Assembly (NCBI GenBank): GCA_000277445.1
Contig: AJWJ01000003.1
Span: 1-64,000 of the forward strand
DNA: 64,000 nt
Source of the DNA: Polysphondylium violaceum
Taxonomy: Eukaryota > Evosea > Eumycetozoa > Dictyosteliales > Dictyosteliaceae
Direction of reading: 5' to 3'
The position numbers and the translations under genes are program-made. The notes beneath the pieces are model-generated. The model was not told the DNA's origin, did not search any database, and saw only the letters and a program-made list of their open reading frames with translations. The first letter of the stretch is position 1. Each line of letters starts with the position of its first letter. Shown here piece after piece: positions 23,885 to 35,177 of this stretch.

Positions 23885-24822
23885 TTATTTCTTTGAGTAG
23901 TTCCTCTCACCAAATATAGCACTGCCAACTCTAACACTTGTGCTACCAAATTCAATCTACAAGTAACAAGTAGTATTAGTATTAAATATAATAATAATGA
24001 TGATGATGAGGATACACATACAGCTTGTTCAAAATCATGGCTCATGCCCATTGATAATTGGATAGAGTCGAGAGGGATATTGAGTTTTTGAGACACCATT
24101 TCTTTGCACTGAACTAAACATTTGAAATCTGGTTGATCAGCAGATGCATCGGGATCACCTATGGTCATGAGACCTAAAAAGTGTATTTTATCTTTACATA
24201 GAGGCGATTGGGTGATGTGTTGGACTATGTCTATCAATTGTTGATCGGGCTTACAGCCACTTTTAGACTCTTCGTTGCTAGTGTTTACCTGCACCATGAC
24301 ATTGAGGGCATAATCTCTATTCCAGGCTTTAGCCAATTTATCAACAATCTCCACTCTCTCAATGGTCTCTACGACATAGAGATTCTTTACCGATGCCAAC
24401 ATCTTGGCCTTGTTGCTTTGAATGCTTCCGATAAAGTGCCATTTCACATCGCCAAGCTCGTCTCCGAGCTCCTCTGATTTGGTGATCAATTCTTGAATAT
24501 AGTTTTCACCAAAATGTCTGTGACCAGCTTCCTTGTAGAGTACTTTAATCATTTCAGCTGGTTTAGTTTTGCTCACCGCCACCAACGTAACGTCCCTCTT
24601 GCCCGCACTCGAAGCAGCGTCCACCTTGCTCTTTATGTCTCGAAAGTTTTCGATTAAATCTTTTTTCTGTGTTTCGTTCATGTTTATTTGGTGTTGTTGT
24701 TGCTTGGTTGTTAATCCACGACTACTATTTCTACAGATACCCTGGTGATTAAACAATACACTATTAAACAATATGCTGATGCTGTTGCTAGTAGTATACA
24801 ATCTTTTGTTTATTACATTCAT
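23885..24822 (-). CDS. PLP homeostasis protein (PLPBP/YggS family)
   Basis: Two exons, 24822-24022 and 23956-23885, 290 residues. The join [23 protein letters not shown] is in phase and restores the conserved C-terminal motif. The pyridoxal phosphate lysine lies in AVSKTKP (residues 82-88), followed by [34 protein letters not shown] and LGLMTIG, all hallmarks of the alanine-racemase-like family. It binds PLP without known catalysis and buffers vitamin B6 levels. About 47 residues rich in Ser, Thr, Asn and Arg precede MNETQKKDL, so the longer form may be mitochondrial and the inner Met may give a cytosolic form. The frame extends further upstream only with non-ATG starts. It diverges from the b5-reductase gene with 153 bases between starts. 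Confidence 0.93.
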
Positions 24823-24975
24823 CCAAGTGTGTTGCGCGTGAAGAGAGTGGGGAAAAAAAAATTTTGTTTTCAAAAATTTGCGCAAACACACACACCTGGC
24901 GGCAGTCGACAAGTATTGGCTGATTCAGCACACAGATAGACACAACACACGCATAGCATAGATAGATAGCACAAG

Positions 24976-26389
24976 ATGACGTTTGGCACACCCATGATCA
25001 GTGATATGATCATCAAGCTTGCAGAGAAAACAACAGAACGACATAGAGGAAAGATTGGTCAGTTTTATACATTTGAAGAGATATCACATCACAATCAACG
25101 ACATGACTTTTGGACGATCATCAATGGAAAGGTATATGACCTAACAGACTATCTCATGATGCATCCCGGTGGTTATAATCTACTGTTCAAACAGGGTGGT
25201 CGTGACGGCACCCATGATTTCGAAGGAATGTTTCATTCGAGGAATGCAAAGGCAATCTTGGAAAAGTTTTATATTGGAAAGGTGTTGCCTTCCCAAACCC
25301 ATGTCCTTCCCCATCCCAGCCATAGTAACGATAACAACTCGCTCTCACCATTCAAAGTACCCACATCAATACATCCAAAATCACATATTAAATCAACTAC
25401 TACCACTACACCAACTACTAGTACTACGACTACTGCTACAACAAATTTATCAACAGATATAAACATGTCAACATCAACATCATCGTTACAACCACCACTA
25501 GAGATAGAGTTGATTCAGGCAAAGATCATTAGTAAAACAAAACTCACACCCGATACATATAACTATCAGCTAGAGATTGATGATAAGTACAAGCATTTAA
25601 ATTGGATATCACCACTGACACATGTATCTCTTTCGAGTGTGGATTTATACAAAGACATTGGGTTCAAGAGTTATACTCCAATAAGACAATCAAACAATGT
25701 ATTGGAATTTTTAATCAAAGGCTATGAAAATGGTACCATTTCCAAACTTATTCACAACTCTAAGCCAGGTGATTACCTTATGCTTAAAGGACCAATTCAA
25801 ACTAGTCAATCTTTTGAAATCCAAGTATCATCATCGCCACAATCACCATCATTCCTTTTATTAATTGCAGGTGGCACTGGTATTACTCCAATGTTACAAG
25901 TAAGTTATATATATATATATATATATGTATTGTGTATTAGAATGAAATGTGTACTAATACTACTCCAACTACAAGGTGTTGTATGATAAACTAAATCAAC
26001 AAAAAGAAAGAGTATGTAATATAGTTTTAATCTATTCCAATAAAACTAGAGAAGATATTATATGGAGAGAACAACTTGATCAATTAAAACAACAGTTTGG
26101 CACACATTTATATATACATTATGTATTGACAGCCAACCAATCACCCATTGTCGAGCCAATGATGGACACTACCACCACAGTCGAGTCATTCAATCGTTTG
26201 TCAAAGTATCATTATGGTAGAATCAATGAAGATATGATCCTGTCTTGTTTGGAACCAATCCTAGCCCAAGGAATAATATTTACTCTATCGGATGCCCTTG
26301 TTTGCGGTCCTGTTGAGTTCAACAGATTCATCTCTGACCAATTGTTTTCCATTGGCTATTCATTGAATAAAATACATTTGTTAGAATAA
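24976..26389 (+). CDS. cytochrome b5 / NADH-cytochrome b5 reductase fusion
   Basis: Two exons, 24976-25899 and 25976-26389, 445 residues. Join: TPMLQ|VLYDKLNQQ. Residues about 30-110 are a cytochrome b5 domain with both heme-ligand contexts (YLMMHPGGYNLL and FEGMFHSRNAK). A Thr-rich linker follows. Residues about 175-445 are a ferredoxin-reductase-type module: FKSYTPIRQSNN (FAD), NGTISKLIHNSKPGDYLMLK, LIAGGTGITPMLQ (nucleotide), then CGPVEFNRF near the end. This order matches fused b5-reductases such as Ncb5or and the electron-transfer half of nitrate reductase. It probably moves electrons from NAD(P)H through FAD to heme b for lipid desaturases or similar acceptors. The N-terminus shows no membrane anchor. 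The C-terminus is convergent on the Fic gene with a 61-base gap. Confidence 0.93.
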
Positions 26390-26450
26390 TAATGATAATT
26401 TCTCGAACCCAAGGTTGTTAATTAAAATATACCTCCATGTTATTTTTTAT

Positions 26451-27329
26451 TTAGAAAAGAAGTGTTCTAAGATCAGACGCACTTCTACTTGCACACAACA
26501 AAACATAGGTGGCCAAAGTATTAGGCGGTGTAATATATCTATCATTTCGACTTTCAATTGCGTCTATGTAATCCTCTCTTTTTCTTAAAATCAATGGAAA
26601 ATGGACCTTGGAGACTGGCTTCAAAATTTTACTGAGAAGAATACGTGCAACCCTACCATTTCCATTGCTAAAAGGATGGATATACAAAAACTCTGAAAAG
26701 AATAAAGTTCCCAAGAATATTGCATCTTTGGTTCTCATTACAGGGTCACTCTTTTGAAGAATTGTTTTCATGTTTTCATTGACAAAAGCGATTAGCTGTT
26801 GAAGAATTCTTTCTATTGATTGATGAGATAAATAACGGAAAGGAGAGTTATTTGGTCTTGCATTCTTTGTTCGATATTGACCTGATGCCTCTATTATTCC
26901 TGAGCCAATTGCTAAATGGGCTCTTTTAATAAGATCCTCTGATAAAAAAAAGTCTTTGTCTGATTGTTTTGAAAACAACTCTTGGATAACAAGGTTTTTA
27001 ATATTGATTAGCTTGGTTGCAAGCTTTTTGGCTTCTCCAACATTGTTCAAGACACCTTCGAGATGGGTCAAAAGGCGAGGTTGATCGGCAATCAAAACCT
27101 CTACAACATCAACTGTATTGATACCATCAACTGGTGATTCTCCAATCCAGACCCCTTCTATATATGTGGATAGTAAATGTTCATTTTCATCTTTGATATC
27201 CAATAATTTTACATCTAATATATTTTGGATATAACTATCAGGGTCAAATTCTCCTCTTGTCCAATTTACATTATGTTGAAATTTCATTTTCTTAAGAGTA
27301 TTACATAAAAAATCTGTATAGCTAGACAT
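26451..27329 (-). CDS. Fic-domain AMP-transferase with N-terminal inhibitory motif
   Basis: Intronless, 292 residues from the ATG at 27329. The active-site loop is complete: HPFSNGNGRVAR with catalytic His at residue 218. An N-terminal STYIEG at residues 54-59 fits the class II inhibitory signature (S/T)xxxE(G/N), whose Glu blocks ATP binding until the helix moves. The N-terminal Fic helix bundle, PNNSPFRYLSHQSIERIL and the downstream ILRKREDYIDAIES match bacterial-type Fic proteins. Fic enzymes AMPylate Ser, Thr or Tyr of targets; the target here is unknown. There is no signal peptide or TPR, so it is not the metazoan FICD type. The lack of introns and the bacterial-like architecture are compatible with horizontal acquisition, but codon usage looks similar to its neighbours. 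Confidence 0.93.
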   Translation of the reverse strand: MSSYTDFLCNTLKKMKFQHNVNWTRGEFDPDSYIQNILDVKLLDIKDENEHLLSTYIEGVWIGESPVDGINTVDVVEVLIADQPRLLTHLEGVLNNVGEAKKLATKLINIKNLVIQELFSKQSDKDFFLSEDLIKRAHLAIGSGIIEASGQYRTKNARPNNSPFRYLSHQSIERILQQLIAFVNENMKTILQKSDPVMRTKDAIFLGTLFFSEFLYIHPFSNGNGRVARILLSKILKPVSKVHFPLILRKREDYIDAIESRNDRYITPPNTLATYVLLCASRSASDLRTLLF

Positions 27330-27727
27330 ATTATAACTGTGAGAGTATTGCTCCAAAAAGTGACTCGACCATGGTTGTATTTATTTTGTTCGGGGGAAAA
27401 ATAAAAACTTCAGAACAAAATAATAATAATCAAATAATATTTTGAGGCTCACCCGATTAATTTTAAAAATAAAAAGCATCATACTAAATTCATACCAACT
27501 TCATTTATATTAGATCCCTCTCCTCCTTCAAATTGATACTAAAATGGTTTTATTGACTATAACCAATTAAATATGAGTTAAAATATGATTCATACTATGA
27601 ACGGATCCACTGGCAGGGATTATTTTCTTTTCACTTGTATAAACTTTCCTAGAATTAAAGAAATGAAAATAAAAAAAATATAAAAAAAACAATTTTACAT
27701 TTTAAATTTCAAATATTGGAGGGTGAA
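27330..27727. other. spacer upstream of Fic and endonuclease IV, with coding-like minus-strand pieces
   Basis: 398 bases. Two short stretches read well on the minus strand (about 27676-27620 and 27538-27479) and are flanked by splice-like sites; see the finding on a possible split-start small gene. Otherwise A/T-rich. Confidence 0.3.
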
Positions 27728-29209
27728 ATGTTTGCAAGTGTCAGTACTCTGAAAAGTGTATTAAATATCAAAAGTTTATCCTCATTACGATTCTATAGTA
27801 ATACAATTAAAATAACAAATAACAATAGTAGTATCATTAGTAGTAGAATAACTAGTAAGCGTAATATGTCAAAGAGAAAGAATAATGATGTTGTAGAAAT
27901 AGTAGATAATGATGATACCATAGATTTAGATGACATTGATGAACATGATTGTGATAGTCATCATGAAGATGACACTGAAGATGAATTAAGTATTCCCACA
28001 TTACAAAAAGAAGTAGAGTCAAATAAAAAGCTTAACTCAATAGTCAATAATAGTACAACAAAGGTGACAGCAACAGCAGCAGCAAAGAAACCAGCAGCAT
28101 TGAAACAAACTGTTATTAGTTCGTTTTTTACAAAAGTTGATCAGCCTGCTGATGTACACACTGATAAAGAGTATCTTGATAGTAGAGCAAAGAAAACAAC
28201 TACCACCACTCCTACTACTACGACTGCAAGCACCACTCCACCGAAAAAGAAAACCAAAAAGTCTAAAGAGGTTACAATATTGGTAGACTATGATAAGAAT
28301 GAAAAGTATGTTCCAGAGTTACAGTACAGTGCAAGTAAAAAAGAGAAAATGGATGGCATTAAAATTGGTGCCCACATGTCAATCAAAGGCGGCATACCTT
28401 CTTTGATAAAGAGTGCAATCGATAAAGGATTCAAGGCAATTGCATTTTTTGTTGCAACACCACGTTCGTGGAGAGGACCCAAGATCAATGCAGAGGATGC
28501 TAAAAGCTTTAAAGAAGAGTGCACCAAACACAACTTTTCACCAAAGTACATGATGCCCCATGGCAGCTATTTCCTCAATCTTGGCTCACCCGAGGCTGAT
28601 AAACTCGAAAAGAGCAGAAACCTCTTTCTCGCCGAAATGAAGTGTTGCGAGGAATTAGGCATCACGCTCTACAATTTCCATCCGGGATCACACTTGAACA
28701 TGATCTCTGAGGAGGAGTCGATCAAGGTCATTGCCGAGTCGATCAACTATGCCCACAAACATACCAGCACCGTCACAGCCGTCATCGAGTGCACCGCTGG
28801 CCAAGGCACCAACCTCGGATACAAGTTTGAGCATCTCCGTGACATTATTGCACTCGTCGACGACAAGACACGTGTTGGCGTATGTCTGGATACGTGTCAC
28901 ATGTTTGCAGCGGGCTACAACATTGACAGCTACTTGGGATGTCAAAAAGTGTTTCAAGAATTTGACAGAATCGTTGGCTTCTCTTATCTCCGTGGCATCC
29001 ATTTGAATGACAGCAAGGCAAAGTGTGGTGAAAAGTTGGATCGTCACGAAAACATAGACAAGGGACACATTGGCTCGCCCTGTTTTAGATACATGGTCAA
29101 TGATAATAGATTCTTTCACATTCCAATGATATTGGAAACTGAGGGTTCTCACATTGAAGAAGTCAAACAATTATATAGTTATATCAAAGAAGACAATCAA
29201 GAGAAATAA
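27728..29209 (+). CDS. endonuclease IV (AP endonuclease, Apn1/Nfo family)
   Basis: Single exon, 493 residues from the ATG at 27728. The first 45 residues (KSVLNIKSLSSLRFYSNTIK) look like a mitochondrial presequence; an internal Met (MSKRKNND) would give a nuclear form. An Asp-rich stretch follows, then QTVISSFF at residues 127-134, which fits the PCNA-interacting PIP box, and a Lys-rich nuclear-type signal (KKKTKKSK). The catalytic TIM barrel spans about 210-490: IGAHMSIKGG, YNFHPGS, ECTAGQG, CLDTCHMFAAGY, HLNDSK, HENIDKGHIG and LETEG supply the trinuclear zinc ligands. It cleaves the DNA backbone 5' of abasic sites in base-excision repair. The 210-residue N-terminal extension is longer than in bacterial Nfo. 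Confidence 0.94.
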   Translation: MFASVSTLKSVLNIKSLSSLRFYSNTIKITNNNSSIISSRITSKRNMSKRKNNDVVEIVDNDDTIDLDDIDEHDCDSHHEDDTEDELSIPTLQKEVESNKKLNSIVNNSTTKVTATAAAKKPAALKQTVISSFFTKVDQPADVHTDKEYLDSRAKKTTTTTPTTTTASTTPPKKKTKKSKEVTILVDYDKNEKYVPELQYSASKKEKMDGIKIGAHMSIKGGIPSLIKSAIDKGFKAIAFFVATPRSWRGPKINAEDAKSFKEECTKHNFSPKYMMPHGSYFLNLGSPEADKLEKSRNLFLAEMKCCEELGITLYNFHPGSHLNMISEEESIKVIAESINYAHKHTSTVTAVIECTAGQGTNLGYKFEHLRDIIALVDDKTRVGVCLDTCHMFAAGYNIDSYLGCQKVFQEFDRIVGFSYLRGIHLNDSKAKCGEKLDRHENIDKGHIGSPCFRYMVNDNRFFHIPMILETEGSHIEEVKQLYSYIKEDNQEK

Positions 29210-29487
29210 ATAGTAATGGTAATAATATAGTAGTTATTATTAACAAACAATCACATTTGTAAATATCAATATATATGTGTAGGTTTATTTATTTATTGTT
29301 CATCAAACAAATATTGATATTGTATTGGACGGGATCAAATTCATGCAGTTATGATAGTGTACATTGTTTTGTGAACTTCATTACTACTACAAGTCAGTTT
29401 GTTGGCCCTTTTGAATCCTTGTTTACTTTTTCTTAAAGGTTTAAGTAGTGGATCAAGAAAGAGATGAGGTCATTGGTAAAATACTGA

Positions 29488-29943
29488 TTACTTGTCTTTA
29501 GATTCCTTTTTTCCCTCTTCCTCTTGTTGTTGTTTTAATTCAGCTTTCTTTCTCTGCAACGCATTGTATCTCTCCATTTTCATAAAGAATTGCATTGGAT
29601 CCTCATCACCAGTTGTTAAAAGAGGTTCAAGTGGTGCATTTGGATCTGATATCTTTAGTTTTTTGTTATATTCATCCATCTCTTCAAAATACACATCCCA
29701 GACACAATTTGCACAACCACTTCCACAACAATTGGTCGGTGGCAAAGGTTGGTGTGGTTCATCATCATCTTTCTTTAATGGTGGTGACGATGTTTGTTTA
29801 TTATCATTATTATCATCATTCTTATTGCCTGTAGTGTAATGTCTATATTGTGATTTACAAAAAAACAATGGTTGATTGAGATCCCGATTGCTCGTATGTG
29901 TGTGACTTGTTCGCCTAATCATACGACACAACCTTTGTAACAT
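29488..29943 (-). CDS. OXLD1-like mitochondrial protein
   Basis: Single exon, 151 residues. The N-terminus (LQRLCRMIRRTSHTHTSNRD) is Arg-rich with no acids for 20 residues, a good mitochondrial presequence. The core NCCGSGCANCVWDVYFEEMDE is the signature of the oxidoreductase-like domain (OXLD1), with four clustered cysteines. The C-terminus is a charged Glu/Lys helix. Biochemical function is not established for the family; the cysteines could bind metal or form disulfides. No second exon is evident. Confidence 0.88.
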   Translation of the reverse strand: MLQRLCRMIRRTSHTHTSNRDLNQPLFFCKSQYRHYTTGNKNDDNNDNKQTSSPPLKKDDDEPHQPLPPTNCCGSGCANCVWDVYFEEMDEYNKKLKISDPNAPLEPLLTTGDEDPMQFFMKMERYNALQRKKAELKQQQEEEGKKESKDK

Positions 29944-30584
29944 TGTTGTTATTGTTGTTGATGTGTTTAGTCACCCTGCTGCCACATATGCACATTTTAA
30001 AAAGACGAAAGAAAATTCATTTGTGTAAAAATTCAGCACTGACTTTTATTTTTTTGTTTTTTTTTGTCCAAACAATGATTAGATTAGTTGTTGTGGGCAT
30101 GAGTGGTGTATATTTTATGCAGTGTGAAGGTATGAATTATTGGTGGGCGTGTTTTCTAAATTTAGACCTACAGAATCCTTCCGGTCTGATGAAATTTGCA
30201 AAGCAAAATAATAAAAAAATTCAAAAAAAAAAATAAAAAAATAAAATAAAATTACTGGTTACAACAAACAAAAAAGTGTATCTTGTGTGTGTATTTGTGA
30301 GAATATGGTCACATAGTCAAATAAAGAAATCACAAGTTTTTTTATAAATATACACCACTCTCCCTTAATCACACTCCGCACACACCACCACACACGCAAC
30401 AACCCCAACACACATTCATTTTTTGTTTGAAGCGTTGTTGAGATAATAGTAATAATAACAATAATTATAATAATAGTAATAGTAATAATAAATTATATAA
30501 TTTCAATTATTTAGTGTGTATTGATCAATCTATGGATATAAGTGTCATATCATCATCATCATCAACAACTATATAATCAATTAC
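29944..30584 (+). promoter_or_regulatory. upstream region of the aspartic protease gene
   Basis: 641 bases between divergent starts. A C/A-rich tract on the plus (sense) strand lies at about 30345-30415, followed by AAT repeats (30435-30490). A weak ATG frame at 30076-30233 is not believed. The C/A tract resembles G-box (GBF) type promoter elements on the coding strand. Confidence 0.5.
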
Positions 30585-33023
30585 ATGGAGCGAAATAGTA
30601 TATCTCTGTATAGGATATACATTTACTTGGTATTTTTCTGTATACTATTTAGTCATCATTCACTAGTAGAGTCAATATCACCTCGTAGTAGTCATAGTGA
30701 TAATAACGATAACTATTATAGCTATTTTGATAAAGCCCTTTCACTATTAAATAGTATTGGTGGTGATGATCAACATCAACAACAACAACAACAAACTTTC
30801 TTAGATCCAATTGAATTAAAAAGAAATAATCGTGAAATCAATTTCTATCATCCAGAGACAAAGGAGTTGGTTTTTACTTCATCTACTCATGCATCTAAAT
30901 CAAAGAATGTAAATCATGTACATAGTTTAATAAATCCTCATTTACAAGTCATTAAAGAGATTAATGATATACAGGAACAAAAATCAACAGAACAACAACA
31001 ACAACAACATAAATATAAAGAAAAGATCTTAATTAATAATGATAATGATAGAAAAGTATATAAACACCTTTTACTTGACAATCATGTATATTTTACCAAC
31101 GAAAAGACAGATTACTATAGTTTAAATGTATATAATAAAGAAGAATTAATCAATAGTGATAGTAGTAGTAGTACTTTTAATTTCAACAACAATAGCAGTA
31201 GCAGCAATGTCAATAGTGGTAGTCAGAGTAGCACTTCATACAGCGCACAAGATATCAATAGAGGTCAAAATATGTTGTATGGGGGCATCACATCTTCGTT
31301 TGAATACTTTATTCCCATACTGATTGGTAATCCTCCTCAGATGTTTACCGTGCAAATTGATACAGGCAGCACATCTTTGGCGGTACCCGGATCAGATTGC
31401 TTTCTCTACAAGAGTCCGTCAGCTAAAACCTCGTGTTCCTGCTCGACAGGCCACTATGATGGCCTCTACAACATCAATGAAAGCATATCAGCCTACTCGA
31501 TCAACTGCACAGAGAGTCAGTGTATGAAGACCTGTACCTCTGATGGAAAATGCTCGTTTATTCTAAAATATGGTGATGGATCGTTTATTTCGGGCTCATT
31601 GGTGACCGACACGGTGTCGATTGGATCGTTTTCTGTCAATGCCAAGTTTGGAAACATTCAAAAAGAGTCACTCAGCTTTTCGCAGCTCTCTTGCCCCCCT
31701 AGTCCCAAACTACAGGCGGTGAGAGACGGCATCTTTGGCCTCGCCTATCAGGCCTTGGATCCCAACAATGGCGACGACATATTTGGCAAGATTGTAAAGA
31801 AGTACAATATCCCCAACCTATTTTCCATGTGTTTGGGCAACAACGGCGGTCTCTTGTTGCTGGGCGGCGTCGAGGAGAGTCTGCATCTGTCAGCGCCAAG
31901 ATACGCCAAGATCACCACAACATTCTACTACTCAATCTCAGTGTCCAACGTGCTGATCAATGGCGAGACACTCCCATTGACCCCGTCAAGCTTTAGAACA
32001 TCGATTGTCGACAGCGGCACAACACTACTCTATTTCAACGACGACATATTCTACACGATGGTCAAACACCTGAGCACAAACTTTTGCTCGTTGCCTGGAT
32101 TTTGCAGCGACTTTTTCTGGGAGCGATCCTGTCATTTGCTGTCAGAGGACGAGTTGAAGCTCTACCCCACCATCTCGATCGAGATTACAGACACTGAAGG
32201 CAAACCCTTTCAATTGGACATCCCGCCATCACTCTATCTTCTCAACATCTCCAATCTCTACTGCTTTGGTATCTCGCACATGAAAGAGATATCAGTGTTG
32301 ATTGGCGACGTCGTGTTGCAAGGATACAACGTCATCTATGATCGTGCACACAGTCGTGTTGGCTTTGCACCCATCAAAACATGCAATCCCTCAACCGTGT
32401 TTGACAACCTCGTGCTCTCGATCGAGAATGGCAGCGGACAGAAAACACAGGAAGGCGAGGCCTTTGACCGCCCGTTGGTAGTGTCGTTGATCTCCAAGAC
32501 CACCAACCAGCCCGTCAAAGGCGTCATTGTGTCATTCACCGTGACGGCCGGAAACGCCTACTTTTACCCCAGCTTTATGTCCTCTATTCGGAACATATCT
32601 GACGAGAATGGCATCGTCACCATGAATCTCACGCCCAAATCGTTTGGAAAGATCACGGTGGAGGTATCTGTCTGGGGTACCAATTCCAATGGCAACACTG
32701 TCCATTTCAACCTCAACTCTCAAATGAAAAGCTGGAAAATTATTCTTATCTCGATATCAGCGTTTATCGCCACAGTCATCATTGTCGTGATTGGTGTAAT
32801 CATTTACAAGAGAAGTCAAATAAGGAAATCACTAATCAACATCAATAGAGCAAATTCCAGAGACATTGAGAAATCATCCTCTACCTATATCTATGAAAAG
32901 CTAGCCAATGAAAAAGACAACAACGGTAACAATGAAGACAATGAAGAAGATGGTATTGATGTACATGATAATAGTAGTAGTAGTATTAATAATAATAGTA
33001 AAAATAATAATGAAGATTCATAA
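30585..33023 (+). CDS. membrane-anchored pepsin-type aspartic protease with Big-1-like domain
   Basis: Single exon, 812 residues. Residues about 10-30 are a signal sequence. A Gln/Asn/Ser-rich propeptide-like region runs to about 235. The two catalytic motifs are DTGS (Asp at 259) and DSGTT (Asp at 476), with YGDGSFISG as the flap, so family A1 is clear. Cysteines are frequent, as in secreted enzymes. Residues about 610-710 (SLISKTTNQPVKGVIVSFTV, then DENGIVTMNLTPKSFGKITV) resemble a bacterial Ig-like (Big-1/invasin) beta sandwich. A single transmembrane helix lies at about 716-742 (IILISISAFIATVIIVVIGV), followed by a short basic then acidic/Asn tail. It is predicted as a type I endolysosomal or surface protease. 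The catalytic half is strikingly GC-richer than its 5' part. Confidence 0.93.
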   Translation: MERNSISLYRIYIYLVFFCILFSHHSLVESISPRSSHSDNNDNYYSYFDKALSLLNSIGGDDQHQQQQQQTFLDPIELKRNNREINFYHPETKELVFTSSTHASKSKNVNHVHSLINPHLQVIKEINDIQEQKSTEQQQQQHKYKEKILINNDNDRKVYKHLLLDNHVYFTNEKTDYYSLNVYNKEELINSDSSSSTFNFNNNSSSSNVNSGSQSSTSYSAQDINRGQNMLYGGITSSFEYFIPILIGNPPQMFTVQIDTGSTSLAVPGSDCFLYKSPSAKTSCSCSTGHYDGLYNINESISAYSINCTESQCMKTCTSDGKCSFILKYGDGSFISGSLVTDTVSIGSFSVNAKFGNIQKESLSFSQLSCPPSPKLQAVRDGIFGLAYQALDPNNGDDIFGKIVKKYNIPNLFSMCLGNNGGLLLLGGVEESLHLSAPRYAKITTTFYYSISVSNVLINGETLPLTPSSFRTSIVDSGTTLLYFNDDIFYTMVKHLSTNFCSLPGFCSDFFWERSCHLLSEDELKLYPTISIEITDTEGKPFQLDIPPSLYLLNISNLYCFGISHMKEISVLIGDVVLQGYNVIYDRAHSRVGFAPIKTCNPSTVFDNLVLSIENGSGQKTQEGEAFDRPLVVSLISKTTNQPVKGVIVSFTVTAGNAYFYPSFMSSIRNISDENGIVTMNLTPKSFGKITVEVSVWGTNSNGNTVHFNLNSQMKSWKIILISISAFIATVIIVVIGVIIYKRSQIRKSLININRANSRDIEKSSSTYIYEKLANEKDNNGNNEDNEEDGIDVHDNSSSSINNNSKNNNEDS

Positions 33024-33075
33024 TAATAAATCTATTATATTTGTTATATCTTTTCTTATTGACATTAAAACACAA

Positions 33076-33931
33076 TTAAACATCTTTATTTAAAAAGAAA
33101 TTTAAAATAGTATTTGCATATGTTGATTGATCAATTTTTGAATTATCTGCCCTTTTGATACCATCCTCAATAACATCATCTGGAATTAATCCTCTTCTAG
33201 TTTGAATAATAGTTTTGATTAAATTTGGTGTATATTCTGGATGACCTAATTATAGTATTAGTAAGATTTATATATTTATATATCTACAGATTTATATATC
33301 TATATTTACCTTGAAAACTAAGAAATTGATTATCTTTAATCATTGAATGATTTGGACATATATCACTACCACCAATGATTTCAAAACCTTGAGGTATTTT
33401 TGAAACAATTTGTTTATTACTACAGATAATATTAATTGTGGAATCATCTTTGGGTGATAGAGATTTGTGTATTTTTGAATAGTTGTTGTTGGATTGTAAA
33501 GAATCTTTGATTTTAAAAGAATGATCTGATACCATCCATCCTTTGTCATTCATAGTTACCTCACCACCCAATGCAGTGGCAATGGCTTGATGACCAAAGC
33601 ATATTCCAACGGTTTTAATATTATTGTTTGAAAAGAATCGAATGTAATCCTTTAATGTATTTGTCCATTCATTGTCATCGTTGACAGATGAACGACTGCC
33701 AGTGATGATGAATCCGTTGTAATGGTTTGATGTGATATCCTTTTTATCAGGAAATCTATTCTCGGATGCTATTTCAAATACATTCAAGTCAACATTAGCA
33801 TTGATTGTGTTTTGGTTTAATAGATTACGAAATTGGACATCAATATCACCAAATTTATTTCTAACCTCTGGTATAAATGTATCACATTTAAGTAATCCAA
33901 TTCTTAGTGTTTTATCAACTATTTTACTCAT
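33076..33931 (-). CDS. class I glutamine amidotransferase-like protein
   Basis: Two exons, 33931-33310 and 33245-33076, 263 residues. Join: SFQG|HPEYTPNLIK. The nucleophile Cys sits in the elbow GICFGHQAIATALGG, and the exon 2 HPEYT supplies the His and Glu of the triad. Splicing is essential, because the unspliced frame lacks the His/Glu. The fold matches stand-alone GATase1 proteins (GuaA-like N-terminal half, yeast YLR126C-type), which hydrolyse glutamine or gamma-glutamyl compounds. No partner synthetase domain is present and the true substrate is unknown. It diverges from the HIG1 gene. Confidence 0.9.
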
Positions 33932-34753
33932 TTGTTGTTATTATTATTATATATCTGGAGTTGCTTGATCAAGTATATGAAAAACTTGTTGAATTCAAAT
34001 TTTATGTTTTTTTTTATTTTTTTTTATTTTTTTTCTTTTATTTTATTTTGGTTATATTAAATTCTTTGTTTACATTGCTTTACCATTATCTGAATAAATA
34101 CAATTGTATTTACCTGAGATTATAAAAAAGGTTGTCAGTTACCTAATCAACAATACTGATATGATTACTATGAGGAATGAAAAAGAATAGATTCGATAAT
34201 TAAAAAAAGAAATTAATTTTGATCAAAATAGAAAGTAAGTAGAAGGTTGAGAGGTTTGTTATTAATTTGTGCTGAAATGATGTTTTTTTTGCAATCTTTG
34301 CAAAGGTTTTGATTTTTGCTCAAAAGTTTTTTCGTACCAAAATATGATATGAATCACATTTTTAGATTTGTCCTTTGAAAACTGGCATAAAATTCAAACC
34401 GTAGGTGACAAATTTTGATGTGTAATTTTTTTGTTTTTTTTTTGTTTTTTTCAAAATTGTGCATATAAATAAGACGTCATTTTTTCAATTATTTTTTCAT
34501 ATTCATATATCAAGTACTCTCTATTGCAGATTTTAAATATCTCTAAAAAGAATTAAAAATACTTTTTTTTTTAATTTTTTCCTCTTGCCTAATTTATAAA
34601 TTCCACTCGTTCTGTTTTTGTTTATTTGTCGTAATATTTTTTTATAAAAATTTTCACACATAAACACACACAATCCAATATACATAATAATACCATTTAT
34701 ATCAATACATAATATCATACATATATATACATATAATACATATACATACAACC
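33932..34753. promoter_or_regulatory. divergent spacer between amidotransferase and HIG1 genes
   Basis: 822 bases, very T-rich on the plus strand with many homopolymer runs. No gene or repeat of note. A pyrimidine-rich then ATA-rich leader precedes the HIG1 ATG. Confidence 0.5.
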
Positions 34754-35177
34754 ATGTCTACCACTCCAAATGCTAATCAAACTGCTGCACCAGCTGCTCC
34801 ATCATCAGGTGTTTTCAATGGTCTCTCTAAAAAATTCACCATCCCACCTCCACCAAAGACTATTGCTGAAGGTGTTAAAAGAGATGTTCTCTTGGTCGGT
34901 GGTCTTGTCTTGACTGCTGGTGCCCTCACTATGGGTGTCTTTAATCACGCCAAAGGTGGTAGTCCACAAGCTACTAACCGTTTCTTAAGACTTAGAATTA
35001 TTGCTCAAGTATGTATATGATCATGGTAAAAAGTATTCATCATGTGATAAACTAACAAACAATCATAATTAAAAAACACAGAGTTTAACAGTTTGTGCTA
35101 TGGGTTATTATGCCTTTACATATCAAAAAGCTATCGACGAAGAAGAAGAAAAGAAAAGAAAAGTTATTTTAACATAA
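34754..35177 (+). CDS. HIG1-domain mitochondrial protein (Rcf1-like)
   Basis: Two exons, 34754-35008 and 35082-35177, 116 residues. Join: RIIAQ|SLTVCAMGYY. Residues about 42-105 hold two membrane helices (VLLVGGLVLTAGALTMGVFN and SLTVCAMGYYAFTYQ) separated by a short loop with RFLRLRIIAQ, the conserved HIG1 pattern (R..R..AQ). The tail is a charged EEEEKKRK stretch. HIG1/Rcf1 proteins sit in the inner mitochondrial membrane and support cytochrome oxidase and respiratory supercomplex assembly. The N-terminus is Ala/Pro-rich and unstructured. Confidence 0.93.
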